From assembly GCA_025716815.1 (NCBI GenBank), contig JAIXMN010000010.1, positions 744,001-808,000 of the forward strand: a stretch of 64,000 nucleotides of DNA, read 5' to 3'. The notes beneath the pieces are model-generated. The model was given only the letters and a program-made list of their open reading frames with translations, was not told where the DNA came from and did no database searches. The stretch comes from Dichotomocladium elegans. Taxonomy: Eukaryota; Mucoromycota; Mucoromycetes; Mucorales; Lichtheimiaceae. The translations under genes were made by a program, and so were the position numbers. Positions 58,593-64,000 of the stretch are shown here, in pieces; within the stretch, counting starts at the first letter, position 1, and each line of letters begins with the position of its first letter.

Positions 58593-61500
58593 CTATCGTT
58601 TAGATGACTGCAGTCGTTGCTCAACCATTTGGACGAGCATAATGGAGTATTTATCGAGGAGAGCCAGCGTCGCCGCATCTTGTGGAGTCGCCTTTTCTCT
58701 CTCATTTGGCGCCGGAGCTGCAATGGTATCAGAGGGAGATGGAGGAGGAATTGCCTTGTGGATGCGATCAGCCACGCCAGAAAGCTTTTCAGCGATGGCT
58801 TGTAAAAAGATTCGATTATCTTCGGACGCTGTAGAGGATTTGCTGGTACTCACGGACCCATATACATCCAACACACTGTCCAGCAAGATGACAGCGCCAT
58901 CAAGATCCGCCAAGACATGGCTGTGATCGATAGTGCTTTCAGGAGAGACGTCAATTTTCTCTGTCGCGGATCCGGTCGATGTGTTTTTCGAGTGTAGTTC
59001 CGGTGAGGGTGATTCATGTATTCCATCTTCATGCGTGGTGCCAACGGTAGTAGCAGACCTTGTGTAATTCTTTTCGCTTTCCGGTACAGTGGCTACATCA
59101 AGTATATGATTCCCGTTGTCCACATGGAGAGCGACATTGTTTCTGTTCGTTCTCTCGTCTACCTCTTTTAAAGCATTGTCTACTAGAGATCCCGTAATGT
59201 CTATGTCTACATGAGCGGTAATACTAGTAGTAGGCGTATGCTTCTTTTCGGTTTTCTGTACTGGTGCCGCACCAAGTACAGCTGCTCCTTTCATGTCATT
59301 GCTTGATACTAGTCTTTTACCCTTCGTATTGTGACCCTGTGATTGCCCTCGTAGTTGGTCCGAAGATTTGTGTTTCACCAATCTATCTGGTGGTTGATCT
59401 ACAGCCTCTCGTTTCTCGATGGCATTTGCATCTGAGTGTGCAGCATCCGCAGCAGGGTCCTCCGCGATCGCTGGTTTTGGCTCAACTTCGTTAGACTCGA
59501 TTGTCGTCATAGTTGCTGTTGCGAAATCTGAGGATATGTTTTCCGCTTCCCCTGGCACGGGGATGGATGGTGGAAGGTTATCTTTTTTAGATGCAGTAAG
59601 CAATTCCTTCTTTTCTTTCTTGTGCACCAGTTCTTGGAATGAATGAATTATGCTGTTCAGGGATGCACGAGGCGACACCTTGCTTTCGCCCACCCCAGTT
59701 GCGCCCAAAGACAGGAGGTATCGAGCCGTGAAGCTCTGTCGCTTCCGCCCCTTCTCTAGTTTCCGCTGGAGTTCACGTAATCCTGGTGTATCGCGACCAT
59801 TTGGTGAAGTGCTTCCATCCACAGGCACGCTTGATACGATCTCCACCTGAAGACTGTCTACCTCGCTCACATCGAGTGTCGCACTCTTTCGAGACACCGG
59901 CGTCGTCACAGATGTGCTACGACTCAGTGACGGTGTCATCCGTGGAGCTTCTCTTGATGTAATGGCCTGAAGAATTGCATCGTCTGTATTCTCTTCACTT
60001 GAACCTTCTTCGTCGTCGTGATTTGCGTGCTTCTCATCATCAGATGTACTAGCCGACTTTTGGCCATCTTCTGCATTTTCGGCCGAGCTCATGATACCAC
60101 TGTCCTCCTGGATATCATGCGAGGTCACTTCGACAGCCTCACCGATTTCATCTTGCTCGGCCGCAATAAATATAACTTCCTCTTCATCTTCCTCCTCATC
60201 TTCTTCATCCTCTTCATCCTCATCTTCTTCATTTGCATCGCCTTCATCGCCAGCTTCCTGGCCATCATCATCAACAGTGTCTCTGGGATTACTCCGATCA
60301 GAAGGTAGCAGGAAATCCAGGTCACTATCATCTTCATCATCTGCTGGTATCGGGGCTGTGACTTGGATAGGCGGAGGAGAAGAAGGTGCAGATGCTGCTT
60401 TCTGCCCGCGGACGCTATCCTTGTTGGAAGATGACATTTCTCCTGATGACTGGGATGCGCCTGACCCACTTGCTCTTCTTTGGCTAAGCTGGCCGGACCG
60501 TTTTCGTCGTAATCCACCATCGCTCTTCGGCCTTTGTTTGTGTTGATTTCCCAGCGAACCTGATTGTTGTTGTATCTTGTTCATTGTCTCGCGCGAAATC
60601 TGTCGTCGAAGTACAGGATTCATGCGCAATACTGGGGGTGGCGCCTGACGGACCTGGCTTAAACCTCCTGCCCCAAATCGGCTCATGGGTGAATAAGTAG
60701 ATGGTGGTGTAACATGGCTAATGGTACGATCCCGGGCACCGGTTGTAGGGACACCAGTATAAAGCCTCTCTAGCTTGCCTTCGGGTGTCTTTCGCCCGCT
60801 GCCGTTTGAGCCATTCCTACCATTGGCAATAACTGGTTTCCTCTCGTTAGCGAGCCTCGTAGGTGGGGATATGGAACTTGAATCATTGCTACTGTTGTTA
60901 TTGTGGATGGAGGAGTTGTCACGCGCTGCAAGGAGTGGATTGGTACGACGTATCGCCATTTTCTTGTATAGATCCTCGTATTTCTGCTCAGAAGGTGACA
61001 TGGTTGAGAAGGTTCTGCGTTCGCCTCGCGCAATCTGGGAAACACTGGGCGTCAATCGTACGGCCGTCGCAGTCGATACTCGCCGAAACCGGGGCTTCGC
61101 TGCTGCACCTCGGATCACTGCGGCTCTTCGGTCATCTAGGATATCTTCTTGGGATTTTTCATTGATGACCATTTGCTGGGCTCGGTGATCACGGTCAACA
61201 CAGCGTGACTTCATTTTGCTGACAATCTCATCCGAGATGCCCCACACAAAAATCGTGCCGTCTGAACAGGTGCTCACCACACGGATTGAGTCGTTTGGTG
61301 TTCGGAGGAATTTAACAGAAGTGATGAGTTCGGCGTGGACACAGACTTTTTCAATGCATGAACTATTCGTCAAGTCGAAGAGCCGTAAACATCGGTCTGA
61401 ACCGGTTGTCACCGCAAATGTACCAGAGAACGGGTCGAGATCAATATTAATCAAGCTTCCTCCCGAATTTTCAGCCGAGGTGCCGGTAATCGCTTCTTCA

Positions 61501-64000
61501 GCTGTCTCCGGCTTGCAAACCCGTACTGGTTTTCCTGAGTCAGTGCTAAACACATAGAGGCGACGCTCCCCGGTAACAGTCGCTACATAACGCTCATTGA
61601 CATCCAGCGACATGTCAAATACGGTGCCTCGGCCCGAATAATTATGATAAGTTGCATAAAGCCTTTCGCCTTTCTCAACGCTTCGAAATATCACGCCTTT
61701 ATCCGCGCCACAGCTTATCAGCTTCTTGGCATCCTTTGTGAACTTCACCGCGGTAATAGATGAAGAATGATCATCAAGTGTCTGCAGCACTTGGAATCCG
61801 TTATTGATATCAAACACATGGATAAGCCGATCACGGCTGCCAGTAGCAATCATATAAGGGACATCTATAAACACTTCATAAATGACATGCCTTTTCCTTT
61901 TTATACGGATATACCTGGTCGATTTGGAGCAGTTATGTCCATTGCAAGGATTTCAGAATCGTGTGCTTCCTGATATGTGATTTGTTCCCAAGTTTCCATG
62001 TTGTGTACGCGAAGGTTACCGTTTCTATCGCCTGTGACTATGAGCTTTCCATCGCTACTCATCTTGATAGCTCGGATCCCAAAATCCGGGTATTGTTCAT
62101 CAGAAACATCTGCTCACGCACGGATGCTTTAGCAGAGGGCAACTTGTCTTATGAAATGCTGGACTTACCGACATCTCGGCGGAACTTCGAGAATTCTGCA
62201 GCGTCTGGGTCAACATACAGCATTTTGAGAAGTTCGCGCGAGTAAATGTTCCTTCGCGAGCCGTTAGATGTCATATTACTGGTGCTGCTGCTAGGTGATA
62301 TTGGGGTCCCGGAAGACATCGGTAAAGAAGGATTCACACTAGAGCGTGACGCCATAACAAATGACGAAGATGACGTAGAATTAGGAGAGGTGGAGCTGTA
62401 GTCAATGTTCCAGAACCGCACAGTGCCATCGCCGGAATAGGTGGCAAACGAGTACGGAGGAAACAGCGCGGCGTTGTTATTGTTATCTGATATCAAGGGA
62501 GAGGGCTGCACGGGATTAGTGATCGACCTCCACTAATTTGGTGCATCCTGCAAACACAAACATTACCTCAACGCCCCATACACAATCGCTATGGAAAATA
62601 AAACTTCTGTATTTCCCGATCTTCTTCAGGTCATGCACATCCCATAAAAAGAGGCTCCGATCTGAGTAAACTGCTGTGACCTTTCCGGACGCATCATCAT
62701 AAGCGACTGCAATGGCATCTGGATAGTAGTGCGAGTTCTCTTCCGTCGATTTAAGCATTTCAGGGGAAGTAATGGCGCTGATGTCAATTCCGAGCGGGTG
62801 AGGTTTCGGAAGTATTCCGCAATATTTTAATGTACCCGGCTCGAAAAGTCTATGCACAAAGTTAGGATCAGCCAGTCATATGGTGGTACAAACTAACCTA
62901 ATGACACCTCCAGCACACGCACAAACCACATAGGTGGGTGATACGGCAATCGAGTACGCACTTTGTACCTGTTGGTGTCACGATAGATTTAGAGTTGCAA
63001 AGTACAACGATCCAGCCCCATTTTCTTTTCATTATCCACAGCTCCTTATTTCTCTCCTTTACAAACGCCTAGATGCTTTCTTTCTTTTTACCTGCAAGTC
63101 AACCCATTTGTCGACGACTCTGCCCTCCTTAAACATGCACAGAATGCCACTGTCTGTGAGAAAGTATGCATTATCAGTTGTGCCACGGTCGCACCCTACT
63201 GCCACGAAGTTGCTTTCGCGCAGCACTCCAAGAATGCCGGATCGACCATCTAGCACTTGGGTTTCCCGCGATGAAAGATTGCCCTGTAGAGTAAATATTA
63301 ACTGTTTGTTATTATGAATCGGAAGAAAGAGGAAGAAAATATTTACCCTTTTCGGTACACGCCCCCGGGAATCGAAATACCAATATTTGACATGTCGAAG
63401 GCCAGCTGTGACAAAATAAGATCCATTCTTTGAAAAAGAAAGCGCATTCACTTTGCTCGTCACTTTGTTCCCAGCAAGTTTAATTCCTTTGCGCCATTGC
63501 CAGACATAGAGGTAACCATCATGCTATACGAACCGTGAGTCTCATCTAACCGCAGCGTGGGGTCAGGGGAAGAAGGGCCACAAAGGGATTGAGACGATGT
63601 ACCTGAAAGCCGATGGAGACGAGATAGCGGTTGTTGGGAGAAAAAGCGAGTGAGAGAACACCAAATTTGTGACCCCGGCATTCATGCAATAGAACTCGTT
63701 CCTTGACATCCCATATTAAAATTCGGGGTTGATGTCCCATCTAAACAGAAGATTGCGGGTGTTTGTGTGTGAGCATACGCGAAACAAGCACCTGTTAATA
63801 GCATAGCAATTAATAACATACCTCACCAGCAGCTAGATAATTCCCATCCGGTGAGAATGCTAGACAGCTGATCGGCTTTGCACGTGTACTTGCTGGAGTT
63901 TTCTTCTTCTCTGTGGTGATCGCTGTTGGCACAACTGATAATTCTGCTTGCCCTGATCCTAGAGGCGAGATAAACGAACTGTTGGCCAGCATGAGATTGT
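58593..64000 (-). CDS. WD40-repeat protein, MABP1/WDR62 family (5' partial)
   Basis: Nine exons are visible: 63822 to the window edge, 63603-63740, 63347-63523, 63092-63283, 62898-62968, 62567-62849, 62169-62505, 61915-62109 and 58593-61864; all phases agree. The N-terminus lies beyond 64000. The reading frame carries at least ten WD-type units, including SCLAFSPDGNYLAAGE, KYWYFDSRG, YSGDGTVRFWNI, LIVTGDRNGNLRVHN, IATGSRDRLIHVFDI and VVSTCSDGTIFVWGI. Two propellers with inserts followed by a long disordered tail is the layout of human MABP1 and WDR62, JNK-pathway and spindle-pole scaffolds. The tail (from about 61200 down) is Ser-rich, with an almost pure Asp/Glu run at about 60180-60260, and ends in a helical LALLDKYSIMLVQMVEQRLQ. 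Role in fungi is not known to me; scaffold function is inferred from family. Confidence 0.88.

Noticed and set aside
60091..60546. Plus-strand serine-rich frame of 151 codons
   Set aside because: It is the antisense shadow of the Asp/Glu-rich tail of the WD40 gene, where GAA/GAT codons read as TTC/ATC/TCT runs.

Overview
The window is nuclear DNA of a filamentous fungus, most likely an early-diverging Mucoromycota (Mucorales-like) species. The reasons are short spliceosomal introns (about 50-110 bp) in nearly every gene, conserved fungal proteins (neutral trehalase, Mtr4, DAHP synthase, EMC3), a spliced gene of a type I associate with Mucoromycota genomes, and relics of PIF/Harbinger, Tc1/mariner and Crypton-like elements. 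The exon models were built by hand from reading frames, splice sites and family conservation. In the spliced genes with complete models the summed exon lengths divide by three.

Layout. 1-768: a GNAT acetyltransferase. 769-10505: a gene-poor, transposon-rich tract with a Crypton-like relic, a TIR element, two inverted copies of a 0.85-kb repeat, a spliced lineage-specific gene, a Tc1/mariner relic and a hairpin-rich spot. 10506-17675: a C2H2 zinc-finger gene, two tandem alpha/beta-hydrolase esterases, and DAHP synthase head-to-head with histidinol-phosphatase. 17676-26416: an 8.7-kb gene desert with degenerate sequence, a long hairpin and a 118-bp tandem repeat. 26417-36909: a compact housekeeping cluster (PheRS beta, an MDR oxidoreductase, EMC3, short tRNase Z, an F-box/LRR-like protein). 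37190-40166: a Harbinger relic and a second TIR element copy. 40167-55211: a cytochrome P450, neutral trehalase, the Mtr4 exosome helicase and an SSP411/YyaL-type thioredoxin-fold protein. 55212-58592: a second Harbinger relic and a third TIR element copy. 58593-64000: a long MABP1/WDR62-type WD40 protein whose 5' end lies beyond the window.

Functional links. DAHP synthase (entry to aromatic amino acids) and histidinol-phosphatase (histidine) share a divergent promoter carrying a consensus Gcn4/bZIP site, which suggests joint control by general amino-acid starvation. Neutral trehalase has the fungal calcium-binding motif and a basophilic RRRRAS phosphosite. Most other neighbours have no obvious common pathway, as is usual in eukaryotes.

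Nothing here is clearly a new multi-gene system. The most unusual signals concern gene structure and mobile DNA: consecutive 7-nt and 11-nt microexons in the SSP411 gene, an extra intron that cuts the oxyanion-hole motif in one of two tandem esterases, a raised share of GC-AG introns, a small TIR element family, and a lineage-specific gene flanked by inverted repeats.
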